In this document: positions 18,698-27,161 of the stretch, piece after piece
Numbering within the stretch: position 1 is the stretch's first letter
How the letters are laid out: the number at the start of each line of letters is the position of its first letter
NCBI GenBank assembly: GCA_963841695.1
Contig: CAWJDQ010000001.1
Coordinates: forward strand, 372,001 to 436,000
DNA length: 64,000 nucleotides
Direction of reading: 5' to 3'
DNA from: RYN-230 sp963841695
Lineage (GTDB): Bacteria > Actinomycetota > Actinomycetes > Streptosporangiales > Streptosporangiaceae
Notes under the pieces: generated by a model
Seen by the model: only the letters and a program-made list of their open reading frames with translations
What the model was told of the DNA's origin: nothing
Database searches by the model: none
Made by a program: the position numbers and the translations under genes

Positions 18698-19971
18698 GAG
18701 CTGGCGACTGTGGCGAGAGCGAGGACGGCCCAACCGGGCAGGCCCCAACCGGGCAGGCCCCAACCGGGCAGGCCCCAACCGGGCACGCTGAGACAAGGCA
18801 GGCAGAGACCGCGAAGGCAACACAGGATGGCAGCCGGGCCCTGGCCACGGGGCCGAAACGGTCGCGGCACGGCGTCGCCGGTGCCGTGTGGCTGGCCGTT
18901 GTCCTGGTCGGGGCCGTCCTGGTGGGACTGACGATGGTGAACCTGCGCGGCGGCGCGGCCCGGCACACACTGGTCGTGGCTTCCATGCCCTACTGGAACA
19001 TCAGCCACGGCACCACGGTCGTCCTGGGCCACCCGAAGGACGTGACCGAGGTGTCGCCGTGGATGTACGGGCTGAGCAGCTCCGGGCAGATCGACACGCA
19101 GTACGCCCCGGGGCAGGCCGTGCCGGTGGCAGACGAGATCGCCCGGCTGCGCGCGGCGGGCAAGCTGATCGTGCCCAGCATCGCGAACATCACCGGCGGG
19201 AAGTGGTCGTACGGCCCGGTGGGCCGGATGCTGCACTCACCACGGCTGATGGCCAGCCAGGTGGCCGCGATCGTGGCGCTGGTGCAGCAGCACCGTTACG
19301 CCGGCATCGACCTGGACTACGAGAACCTGCACGCGGGTGACCGGCAGGCCTTCACCACGTTCGTGACCCGGCTGGCCCGGGCCCTGCATGCTCGGGGCAA
19401 GGTGCTGTCGGTCGCGGTGTTCGCCAAGACCACCAACGCGGGCACCGACCCGCGCAACGTGGCCCAGGACTACGCCGCCATCGGCCGGGTCGCCGACCAG
19501 GTGCGGCTGATGGCCTACGACTACCACTGGGAAACGTCCCCGCCGGGGCCGGTGGCCCCGATCAGCTGGGTCCGCGCGGTGCTGCGCTACGCCAAGACGC
19601 AGATCCCGGCCAGCAAGATCATCCTGGGCGTGCCGCTCTACGGCTACGACTGGGTCGGCGATCACGGCACCGGGATCAGCTGGCTCCAGGCGCTGCGGCT
19701 GTCCCGGGAATACCACGTGACGCCGCACTACGACCAGGCGAGCCAGACCCCCTGGTTCAGCTACCGGGACGCGGCCGGTCACGAGCACACCGTGTGGTTC
19801 GAGAACGCGGCCAGCTCCCGGGCCAAGTTCGAGGCGGCCCAGGGCGCGCAGATCGGCGGCGTATATCTGTGGATGTACGGATATGAGGACACCGGCACCT
19901 GGTCCGCGCTGAGTCATGTGCTGCCGACATCGGGTCCGCACGCGCTCAGCACCGCGAAGGCGGTGCCATGA
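18694..19971 (+). CDS. GH18 family glycoside hydrolase, start unresolved
   Basis: From about 18855 the product has a basic stretch (PKRSRHG), one hydrophobic signal-anchor (VWLAVVLVGAVLVGL) and a GH18 barrel: YAGIDLDYENL carries the DxxDxDxE-type motif with the proton-donor Glu, then LMAYDYHWETS and GVPLYGYDW, and VYLWMYGYEDTGTW at the end. It should cleave beta-linked N-acetylglucosamine polymers, or bind glycans, outside the membrane. In frame, no ATG or TTG precedes the anchor, and GTG 18886 would remove its basic end; CTG 18694 or GTG 18710 plus an indel in the 15-bp repeats are alternatives. Its stop overlaps the next ATG. It may trim or release the polysaccharide of the locus. Confidence 0.78.
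   Translation: MRAGDCGESEDGPTGQAPTGQAPTGQAPTGHAETRQAETAKATQDGSRALATGPKRSRHGVAGAVWLAVVLVGAVLVGLTMVNLRGGAARHTLVVASMPYWNISHGTTVVLGHPKDVTEVSPWMYGLSSSGQIDTQYAPGQAVPVADEIARLRAAGKLIVPSIANITGGKWSYGPVGRMLHSPRLMASQVAAIVALVQQHRYAGIDLDYENLHAGDRQAFTTFVTRLARALHARGKVLSVAVFAKTTNAGTDPRNVAQDYAAIGRVADQVRLMAYDYHWETSPPGPVAPISWVRAVLRYAKTQIPASKIILGVPLYGYDWVGDHGTGISWLQALRLSREYHVTPHYDQASQTPWFSYRDAAGHEHTVWFENAASSRAKFEAAQGAQIGGVYLWMYGYEDTGTWSALSHVLPTSGPHALSTAKAVP
18730..18789 (+). repeat. 15-bp tandem repeat, four units (PTGQA)
   Basis: Four units of CCAACCGGGCAGGCC, the last slightly diverged, just after the epimerase stop. In the frame of the GH18 gene they encode PTGQA repeats ahead of its signal-anchor. They may be coding or leader sequence, because the GH18 start is unresolved. 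Confidence 0.88.
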
Positions 19972-21444
19972 TGCCCTGGTGGGTGCTGGCGGTGTTCGTG
20001 CTGGGGGCCAACTTCGCCCTCTGGGGATCAGTGGGCCTCATCAGGCTGGCCGAGTCCGTGGTCGGAACAGGCGATCCAGGGCGGTCCGGGCCGCGCCCCG
20101 GCCCGGTGCAGCCGCCTGGGCGCACCGGGACCGGGCCGCGCCGGCCACTGACCACCCGTGACGTGGCCGTGCTCATCCCGGCACACAACGAGGCCCTGGT
20201 GATCGAGGAGAGCCTGCGGTCCATCATGGCCCTGGTGCCCCGGGACAACGTGCACGTGGTGTCCGACGGATCCACCGACGACACGGTCGAGATCGCCCGC
20301 CGGGCCGGCGCACGGGTGATCGAGACCCGGGAGAACGTGGGCAAGGCCGGGGCACTCGAAGAGGCCATCGGCCGGTTCGACCTGATCAGCCGGTTCCCGG
20401 TGGTGATGCTGCTCGACGCGGACACCCGGGTCGAGCCCGGCTACTTCACCGCCGCGCTGCCCATGTTCGACCACCCCCATGTGGTCGCGGTGGCCGGCTG
20501 CGTGCGGACCGCGCGCGGACCGGCGGATGACCCTCGAAGGCCGGGTGCTGGTCGGTCACCGCACCCGGATCTACGCCATCGGCCAGCGGGCGCTGAAGTT
20601 CGGCCAGACCTGGCTGCGCTCCAACGCCACGCCGATCGTGCCCGGCTTCGCCAGCCTGTACCGGACCGACGTCCTGCCGCAGATGGAGATGAACCCGCCC
20701 GGGCTGGTGATCGAAGACTTCAACATGACGTTCGAGGTGTACCAGAAGGAGCTGGGCAAAGTCGGGTTCACGCTGCGGGCGGTCGCGGTGACCCAGGACC
20801 CGGACAACCTGCGTGACTATGTGCGGCAGACCAAGCGGTGGGCGGTCGGGCTGTGGCAGACCGTGCGGCGGCACCCGCCGCGGGCCAACCTGTTCACCGC
20901 CATGCTGACCCTGCTGCTCATCGAGCTGATCACCTCGAGCCTGCTGTTCTTCCTGCTCCCGCTGGCGCTGATCGTCCTGGCCGTGCCGGACCTGGTCGGC
21001 GGCGCGGCGGTGACCTGGCCGGCCTTCGGCGAGCTGCATGCGGTGGTCGCGGCCCACCTGACGCTGACCGCGGTGCTGTTCGGCGTGGTCCTGCCCGACT
21101 ACCTGCTCACCTGCGCGGTCGCGGTGCTCGAGCGCCAGCCCCGGCTGCTGCTGCTCGGCGTGTTCTTCCCGTTCCTGCGGATGCTGGACGCCGGCATCGG
21201 CCTGTATGCGATCCCGGCCGCCTGGCTGTCCCGGTCCAGCGGCCGGTGGAAGAGCCCGGCCCGGCGCGCGGTGGTGACCGCGGAACCGGCCGCCGACCCG
21301 GTCACGGCGCCCGGGCCAGCCCCGAAGGCCGCGCTGCCCGGGCCGCCGCAGGACGCGCTGCCCGGGCCGGACCCGGCCGCGGGGCCCGCGAACACACTGA
21401 ACTCCCCGGCGCGCGTGGCGGAGGCGAGTCATGTATCTGGGTGA
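19968..21444 (+). pseudogene. membrane GT2 glycosyltransferase, frame disrupted
   Basis: N-terminal membrane helix, then the GT2 catalytic domain: VAVLIPAHNEALVIEESL, VSDGSTDDT and VMLLDADTRVEPGYF (the DxD region). After an indel between about 20505 and 20525 the second frame carries TLEGRVLVGHRTRIYA, FASLYRTDVLPQM, EDFNMTFEV and the QTKRWAVGLWQ block that matches the QxxRW motif of processive synthases, then three or four helices. This resembles PgaC-like poly-N-acetylglucosamine synthases. A deacetylase and GH18 hydrolase in the same locus fit that polymer type. The tail is Pro/Ala-rich. ATG overlaps the GH18 stop. Confidence 0.8.
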
Positions 21445-22159
21445 GGACAGGCCGGTGCCGACAGTGCACAGTGAACTCATGGATCCGGTGCGGATACTGC
21501 TGGTGGATGACCATCTGATGGTCACCGAGGCGCTGGCCTCGCGGCTGTCCGCGGCGATGGACCTGTGGGTGGCGGGACGGTGCACCACGGCCGACCCCAA
21601 CCTGCTCGAGATCGTCCGCGGGCTGCGGCCCGACGTGATCACGATCGAGGTCGAGCCGCTCGGCCCGGCGGTCGGGGAGGTGCTGCGGGGCCTGATGGCC
21701 GCCCGGCCCGAGGCCAGGGTGGTCGTGCTGAGCGCGGATCACAACATCGCGCACGGCGGTGGAGGCCGCCCGGGCCGGGGTCTCCGCCTGGGTGGCCAAA
21801 GAGCAGGGCGCCGCCGAGCTGGAGACCGTGATTCGCGGCGTGTGCCAGGGCTATTCCTGGTTCCCGCCGGACATGCTCGGCGCGATCCTCAGCGAGCTGC
21901 GCGCCGACGTGGGCCGGGCCCGGGAGCACGAGGACGTGCTGGACATGCTCAGCCCCGGGAGCGGGACGTGCTGCTCAGCCATGATGGACGGCAAGCGCGG
22001 CCGCCAGATCGCCCAGGACCTGCTGATCTCCACCGACACCGTGCGGACGCATACCCGGAACATCTTCGCCAAGCTGGACGTGCACAGCCGCCTGGAGGCG
22101 GTGCGGGTGGCCCGGGCCGCCGGCCTGCGGGCGCCCGAGATCGCATGGGTGACGGATGA
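21431..22159 (+). pseudogene. NarL/LuxR-type response regulator, frame disrupted
   Basis: Receiver domain starts DPVRILLVDDHLMVTEALA; the usual phospho-acceptor position reads DVITIEVEP, so the Asp appears to be Glu, which would make the receiver atypical. After an indel near 21757 the frame gives EAARAGVSAWVAKEQ and the HTH: GRQIAQDLLISTDTVRTHT and FAKLDVHSRLEAV. Just before the HTH, the frame reads SPGSGTCCSAMMDG where SPRERDVLL is expected, so a second compensated pair of indels lies at 21955-21980. ATG at 21431 has GGAGG six bases upstream and overlaps the GT2 gene. A regulator co-transcribed inside the polysaccharide locus suggests self-regulation. Confidence 0.72.
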
Positions 22160-23332
22160 GCGGTGGCCCGGTCCGGGTGGCCACGGTCATCACCCGGCTG
22201 GAGGGCGGTGCGGGGCAGCACGCGCTGCGCGGGGCGCTCGGCCTGGACCCGGCCCGCTACGAGATGACGATCATCACCGGGAGCGGGGACCCGCGGCTAC
22301 TGGACCAGGCGGCCCGGGGCGGCCTGGAGGTCCTCATCGAGCCCGCGCTGCGGACGCCGATCGCGCCGCGCAGCGACCTGCGGGCCCTGGCCGGCTGCGG
22401 GAACTGCTCGCCCGCCGGTGCTTCGACATCGTGCACACGCACACGGCCAAGGCCGGGGTGGTCGGGCGCCTCGCCGCCCACCGCGCCGGGGTGCCCCGGC
22501 TGGTGCACACCTACCACGGGTTCCCCTTCCACGAGTTCCAGGCGCGCCCCGCGGCGGCATGCGTACGTGCAGATCGAGCGCGGGCTGGGCCGGATCACCG
22601 ACCTGGCGCTCTGCGTGGGGACCGGGGTGGCGGTCGAGGCGGTCCGCCGCCGGCTGATCTCGCCCGAGCGGATCCGGACCATCGGGGTGGTCGCGGACGG
22701 CCCGGCACCGCCGCACGATGCCCCGCCCGGCGCCGCTGGCCGCCTGCGGTGCGCCCAGCGCCCGGCCCGGGCCCGGGCCGCGCTCGGCCTGCCCGCCGAC
22801 GCGACCGTGGTCGGCGCGGTCGGGCGGCTGACCTACCAGAAGGCGCCGGAGGACTTCCTGGCCGCGCTGCAGGCGCTGGACCGGCCCGGCGTGACCGGGG
22901 TCTGGGTCGGCGACGGGGAACTGGCCGGGCAGGTCGCCGCCCGGGCCCGGGAGACGCCCGGCGTCCGGGTGGTGCTGGCCGGCCAGCGCGGCAACGTCCC
23001 GGACCTGCTGCCGGCCTTCGACGTGTTCGCGCTGCCCAGCCGCTATGAGGGCCTGCCCACGGCGGTCGTCGAGGCGATGGTGTGCGGCATTCCGGTGGTG
23101 GCCACGGCGGTGAACGCGGTCGGCGACGTGGTGGTGCCCGGCGAGACCGGCCTGCTGGTCCCGCCGGGGCGGCCCGGCGCTGATGGCGGACGCCGTCCGG
23201 TTTCTCCTGGATTCGCCCGAGGCCGCGGCGCGGATGGCCGCGGCGGCGCAGGCCCGGCTCGGCCAGCGGTTCGGCGAGCAGGCCCTGCGCCAGGCCCTCA
23301 CCTCGGCGTACGCCGGGGGTGCCGCAGCCTAG
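22156..23332 (+). pseudogene. GT4 glycosyltransferase, frame disrupted
   Basis: Frames joined in order give a GT-B enzyme: VRVATVITRLEGGAGQHALR at the start, CFDIVHTHTAKAGVVGRLAA and YHGFPFHEF in the middle, then GAVGRLTYQKAPEDFLAAL, VVLAGQRGNVPDLL and PSRYEGLPTAVVEAM in the C-terminal donor-binding half. Indels fall near 22395, 22545 and 23165. The last frame reads ADAVRFLLDSPEAAARMAAAA and ends at 23332. ATG at 22156 overlaps the TGA of the regulator gene. This would be the third sugar-adding step of the locus. Confidence 0.75.
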
Positions 23333-23484
23333 CTACGCGTGGTTAACTGTCCGTAATGCCTCATCCGGTGACTAGTCCGTGCCGGACGGTGATCCCGGGA
23401 TGGGAAGGAACGCGGACGAACCTGGCTCCGCCGCCCGGGGGACGGTGCGGGGAGCGCTGGGGGACCGAAAGTCGGGGGGAATAC

Positions 23485-24177
23485 GTGGAGCCGTCGTTGG
23501 ACCGGCGACGGGGCCGGGGGCGCAGGCGGTCAGACGTTGAGGAACCGCTCGCCGTACGCGGCCTGCTGCATGATCTTGGCCACCAGATGACCACGCTGTC
23601 ATACCTGGTCGAGGCGGTGCGCGGGGACGCGGAATTGCCCGGGGACGCGGGCGGCCGGCTCGAGTTGCTGTCGCTGGAGATGTCCCGGCTGCTGGACATC
23701 ATCGCCGAGGAGATCCCGGGCCGGGCCGGGGTGCCGGCCGAGGCCGAGGTCGAACTGCGCTCGCTGGCCGGCCAGGTCACCCAGCTGGCCCGGATCGCGC
23801 ACGAGACCGCGGTGATCCTGGAGCCCGGGCCGGAGGTGACCGTCGAGGCCAGCCCGGCCCTGCTGTGGCGGGTGCTGACCAACGTGGTGGACAACGCGGC
23901 CCGGGCCGCGGGACCGTACGGCCGGGTCGGGGTCACGGTCGCGGGCCAGGCTGACCAGGCCCTGGTGGACGTGATCGACGACGGCCCGGGCTTCGGCCAG
24001 GGGCCGCCCGGGGCGGCCTCGCTGGGGCTCGGCGTGGTGACCACGCTGCTCGAGTCGTGCGGCGGCGCGCTGGAGATCCGGGCGCCTGAGTCAGGTGGCG
24101 CGCACGTCCGGATCATCGTGCCGGTGCGGCCGTTCCCGGGCGTTTCCCCGGGCGGGAACGGCCGGGTCGTCCCGTGA
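23485..24177 (+). CDS. soluble histidine kinase (short, no membrane segment)
   Basis: 230 residues from GTG 23485 (GGGGGGA seven bases upstream). LLHDLGHQMTTLSYLVEA near residue 30 is a dimerisation/phospho-acceptor helix with His-Asp, followed by an ATPase domain: N-box LTNVVDNAARAAG near 135, G1 DDGPGFGQG near 168, G2 SLGLGVVTTLLESCGG near 180. There is no sensor or membrane domain in the protein, so the signal must come through a partner. Its stop overlaps the start of the NarL regulator gene (GTGA), making a cognate pair at the end of the polysaccharide locus. Confidence 0.78.
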   Translation: MEPSLDRRRGRGRRRSDVEEPLAVRGLLHDLGHQMTTLSYLVEAVRGDAELPGDAGGRLELLSLEMSRLLDIIAEEIPGRAGVPAEAEVELRSLAGQVTQLARIAHETAVILEPGPEVTVEASPALLWRVLTNVVDNAARAAGPYGRVGVTVAGQADQALVDVIDDGPGFGQGPPGAASLGLGVVTTLLESCGGALEIRAPESGGAHVRIIVPVRPFPGVSPGGNGRVVP

Positions 24178-25175
24178 CCGGGCTGGTGATCGGGGACGAC
24201 CACAGTGTCTTCCTGGACGCGATGTCCGCGGTCCTCGAGCAGCGCGGCTACCAGGTCACCGTGGCCCGCAGCGTGCCCGACACGATCGAGACCGTGCGCC
24301 GGACCCAGCCGGACGTCTGCCTGATCGACCGGCACTTCGCCGGCGACGACGGGATCACGGCCATCAGCCCCATGCTCGCCGCGAGCAGCCAGACCAAGGT
24401 GCTGGTGCTCAGCGCCGACCCGGATACCGCGGGCATCCGCCAGGCCCTGCGCGCGGGGGCGTCCGGCTACCTGCACAAGACCCGGGGGGTGTCCGCGCTG
24501 ACCAGGGCCATCGACCGGGTGCAGCGCGGCGAGGTGGTGGTCAACGTGCCGAAGCCGGCCCCGGCCCGGCCGCGGGCCCGGCAGGACGACGCGCACCGGC
24601 TGGCCGCCTTCCTGACCGCACGCGAGCGGGAATGCCTCCAGCTGCTGGTCGAAGGCCTGGACACGGCCGGGATCGCGACCAAGCTGGGCGTCTCGGCGGC
24701 CACGGTACGGACCCACGTCCAGTCGCTGATGACCAAGCTGGGGGTGCACTCCCGGCTGGAGGCGGCGTCCTACGCGGTCCGCTACCGGCTGCTGGATGAC
24801 GAGGTGGGCCGGTTCCCCTCGACCGGCACCGGGTTACTGCCCGCCACGGCCGGGGTGGCCGGCCGGAGCAGGCTGCCCCGCCAGGTGCCGGCCACGGTGC
24901 GCACGCTGACCACGGCCCAGGCGGCCACCAGGAACAGGTACAGCCCGGCCGCGGCCCAGCGGAACACGCCGGCCCCGGTGTGCAGGGCCAGGCTGGTGGT
25001 CCCGGTCACCAGGGTGCCGACCGGGAACGTGAAGGACCACCAGGTGAGGCTGAACGGCAGGTGCGCCCGCGCCGCTCGGATCGTGATCGCGGCGGCCAGG
25101 GCCGCCCACAGCACCGCGAAACCCCACACCGGGACGCCGTACACCACCGCGAAGGCCTGGAAAGCCGGCCCGTAG
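24174..25175 (+). CDS. NarL-type response regulator with run-on C-terminus
   Basis: Receiver domain: LVIGDDHSVFLDAMSAVL at the start, phospho-acceptor in VCLIDRHFAGDDG (Asp near 45), VLVLSAD and the switch Lys in GYLHKTRGV. HTH of LuxR type: LTARERECLQLLVEGLD, then ATKLGVSAATVRTHVQSLM and KLGVHSRLEA. Normal family length ends near residue 210 (about 24800), but the open frame continues another 120 residues antisense to the TDT transporter, with Arg/Thr/Ala-rich sequence unlike a domain. The natural stop was probably lost, or translation truly continues. GTG start overlaps the kinase stop, so phosphotransfer from that kinase is expected. Confidence 0.75.
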   Translation: MTGLVIGDDHSVFLDAMSAVLEQRGYQVTVARSVPDTIETVRRTQPDVCLIDRHFAGDDGITAISPMLAASSQTKVLVLSADPDTAGIRQALRAGASGYLHKTRGVSALTRAIDRVQRGEVVVNVPKPAPARPRARQDDAHRLAAFLTARERECLQLLVEGLDTAGIATKLGVSAATVRTHVQSLMTKLGVHSRLEAASYAVRYRLLDDEVGRFPSTGTGLLPATAGVAGRSRLPRQVPATVRTLTTAQAATRNRYSPAAAQRNTPAPVCRARLVVPVTRVPTGNVKDHQVRLNGRCARAARIVIAAARAAHSTAKPHTGTPYTTAKAWKAGP

Positions 25176-26017
25176 GGGTAAGGCAGGACCAGCCGTGCCG
25201 CCCCGCCGAGCAGGCCGGCCGCGGTAATGGACTGGCCGAGCGGGCCGAGCACGATCCAGAGCGTGGGCACCATCGCGGCCGGGCCGATGGAGTGCTGGAC
25301 CAGCCGCTGCCACAGCTGGGTGATCACCACCAGGCTGGCGACGAGGCTGAGCCCGAACATGGCGTAGCAGGCCAGCAGCAGGGTGAGCCGGGGCTGCCCG
25401 GCGGGCAGGTGCGGGATGAGCAGGGCCCCGGTGGCCGCGCTGACCATGGGCGGGACCACGGGCATCAGCCAGCCGCCGAAGGCGGCGTCCGGGGCGGACC
25501 GCAGCCGGGTGAACATCAGGTAGGGCACGGCCAGGCTGCTGGCCAGGCCGGCCACCGTGCCCAGCGGCCACAGCACGGCGTCGGCGATGAGGGCCGCGTG
25601 CGCGCCGATCAGCCCCGGGCCGAGCAGCAGGGCCCCGGCCCCGACGGTCAGCAGCGCCATCGGCGGCGCGCCATAGAACTGCACCATGACCGGGTTCCGG
25701 GCGTGCGCCAGCGCCGCCTGGCGGTACCGGGCCCAGTGCACGATCTCCGCGGCGGCCAGGACCAGCAGCCACGACGCGGCCAGCACCCAGATAGCCGTGG
25801 CGAACCCGCGAAGGCCGGGCCACTGGACCGGGAGGGTAACCGCGGCGGTGGCCACGATGCCGGTGCCCATCACCGAGGCGAACCAGTTCGGGCCGAGGCT
25901 GGCGAAGGCGCTGGCGGGCCGGTCCAGCTCGCGGAGCGGGCCGCGGCGCCCGGGCCGGCCCGGTGCCGCCGGGGCGGGGCGGGCCTGCGCCGGCCGGGCG
26001 GGGGTGCTCGTGGTCAT
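24782..26017 (-). CDS. TDT-family transporter (TehA/Ssu1-like)
   Basis: 411 residues with ten membrane helices. NWFASVMGTGIVATAAV near residue 40 is the signature of the tellurite-resistance/dicarboxylate transporter family, which includes sulfite exporter Ssu1 and malate transporter Mae1; HWARYRQAALAHARNPVMVQFY and the final FTFPVGTLVTGTTSLALHT region also fit. Substrate could be sulfite, a dicarboxylate or another anion. The last 20 residues end in a Ser run. ATG at 26017 lies 115 bases from the divergent LysR gene, which probably controls it. Its 3' end overlaps the run-on frame of the response regulator. Confidence 0.83.
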   Translation of the reverse strand: MTTSTPARPAQARPAPAAPGRPGRRGPLRELDRPASAFASLGPNWFASVMGTGIVATAAVTLPVQWPGLRGFATAIWVLAASWLLVLAAAEIVHWARYRQAALAHARNPVMVQFYGAPPMALLTVGAGALLLGPGLIGAHAALIADAVLWPLGTVAGLASSLAVPYLMFTRLRSAPDAAFGGWLMPVVPPMVSAATGALLIPHLPAGQPRLTLLLACYAMFGLSLVASLVVITQLWQRLVQHSIGPAAMVPTLWIVLGPLGQSITAAGLLGGAARLVLPYPYGPAFQAFAVVYGVPVWGFAVLWAALAAAITIRAARAHLPFSLTWWSFTFPVGTLVTGTTSLALHTGAGVFRWAAAGLYLFLVAAWAVVSVRTVAGTWRGSLLRPATPAVAGSNPVPVEGNRPTSSSSSR

Positions 26018-26073
26018 AACCCCAGAATCGGGCCGGGACGGCCGCCGCGGTAGCGGGCATCGCCTTGCCAACT

Positions 26074-26090
26074 CACAAGTAACGCTTGTG
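26074..26090. promoter_or_regulatory. palindromic operator between LysR and TDT genes
   Basis: CACAAG and its exact complement CTTGTG flank a five-base spacer in the 115-base divergent intergenic region. The T-N11-A-like dyad form and position fit a LysR-type regulator binding site. Confidence 0.55.
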
Positions 26091-26132
26091 CCTGGACACA
26101 GGCCTCCGTTGTGGCCGGGGTATCGTGGTCCG

Positions 26133-27086
26133 GTGCCGTTGAGCCCGCACGTTCCCGGCCTGGCCGCCCTCGAGCTGTTCGCGGCCGTGGCCCGGCACGG
26201 CAGCATCGGCGCGGCGGCGCGGCAGGCCGGGATCAGCCAGCAGGCCGCGTCAGCCCGGCTGCGGGCGATGGAGGCCCAGGTGGGCACCGTCCTGCTGGAC
26301 CGGGATCCGCGGGGCTCCCGGCTCACCGCGGCCGGGGCGCTGCTGGCGGACTGGGTGACGCCGCTGCTGGCCCAGGCGGGCGAGCTCGACAGCGGCATCG
26401 CCAGCCTGCGCCGGGCCCGTGACGCCCAGCTGCGCGTCGCGGCCAGCCTCACGGTCGCCGAGCACCTGCTGCCCGCCTGGCTGGTCGCCCTGCGCCGCGA
26501 GTACGAGCAGGCGGGCCGGCTGCCCGCCGAGATCACCCTGGTCGCGGCCAACAGTGAGGCGGTGGCCAGCACGGTGGCGGAGCACGGCGTGGACCTCGGC
26601 TTCGTGGAGGGCCCGTCGCCACCGCGGGGGCTGCGGTCCCGGGTCGTGGTCACTGACCGGCTGGCCGTGGTGGTCCGCCCGGACCATCCGTGGGCCCGCC
26701 GCAGGTCCCCCGTCCGCCCGGCGGAGCTGGCGGCCACGGCGCTGGTCGAGCGGGAGGAGGGATCCGGCACCCGGCAGGCCCTGCGCACGGCGCTGACCGC
26801 CTGCCTCGGCCCGGGAGTCCAGCTCGCCGCGCCTGCGCTGCGGCTGAGCACGACCACCGCGGTGCGCCAGGCGGTGCGGGCCGGGGCGGGCCCGGCCGTG
26901 CTGAGCCTGCTCACCGTGCGCGAGAACGTGGCGGCGGGGCTGCTGGCCATCGTCCCGGTCCCAGGTCTCGACCTGGGCCGCAGGCTCCGCGCGGTCTGGA
27001 CGGGGGGCACCCAGCCGCCCCCGGGCCCGGCCCGCGACCTGATGGCCGTGGCGATCCGGCTCGGGGCACCCCCCGAGCCCGGGTGA
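26133..27086 (+). CDS. LysR-family transcriptional regulator
   Basis: 317 residues. N-terminal winged HTH: ALELFAAVARHGSIGAAAR, AGISQQAASARLRAMEAQVG and LDRDPRGSRLTAAG cover residues 10-65. The effector domain follows (LRVAASLTVAEHLLPAWL, then VDLGFVEGPSPP, then VVVRPDHPWARR), typical of LysR-type regulators of the CysB-like/CbbR branch. GTG at 26133 places the HTH near the N-terminus as usual. It is divergent from the TDT exporter, with a CACAAG-N5-CTTGTG palindrome between them, so control of that transporter in response to its substrate is likely. Confidence 0.87.
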   Translation: MPLSPHVPGLAALELFAAVARHGSIGAAARQAGISQQAASARLRAMEAQVGTVLLDRDPRGSRLTAAGALLADWVTPLLAQAGELDSGIASLRRARDAQLRVAASLTVAEHLLPAWLVALRREYEQAGRLPAEITLVAANSEAVASTVAEHGVDLGFVEGPSPPRGLRSRVVVTDRLAVVVRPDHPWARRRSPVRPAELAATALVEREEGSGTRQALRTALTACLGPGVQLAAPALRLSTTTAVRQAVRAGAGPAVLSLLTVRENVAAGLLAIVPVPGLDLGRRLRAVWTGGTQPPPGPARDLMAVAIRLGAPPEPG

Positions 27087-27161
27087 ACGCCCGGGCCAGC
27101 GCCCTGGACTCGTCACGATCACGGTGACGTGGTTGACTCCCTGGCAGGGGGTGCAGTCACG

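Noticed and set aside
13740..23332. Programmed frameshifting as explanation of the broken genes
   Set aside because: The shifts have no common slippery heptamer or downstream structure and go in both directions; several occur within one gene.
10081..24840. Secondary-metabolite gene cluster
   Set aside because: No PKS, NRPS, terpene synthase or RiPP genes are present; the enzymes fit polysaccharide synthesis.
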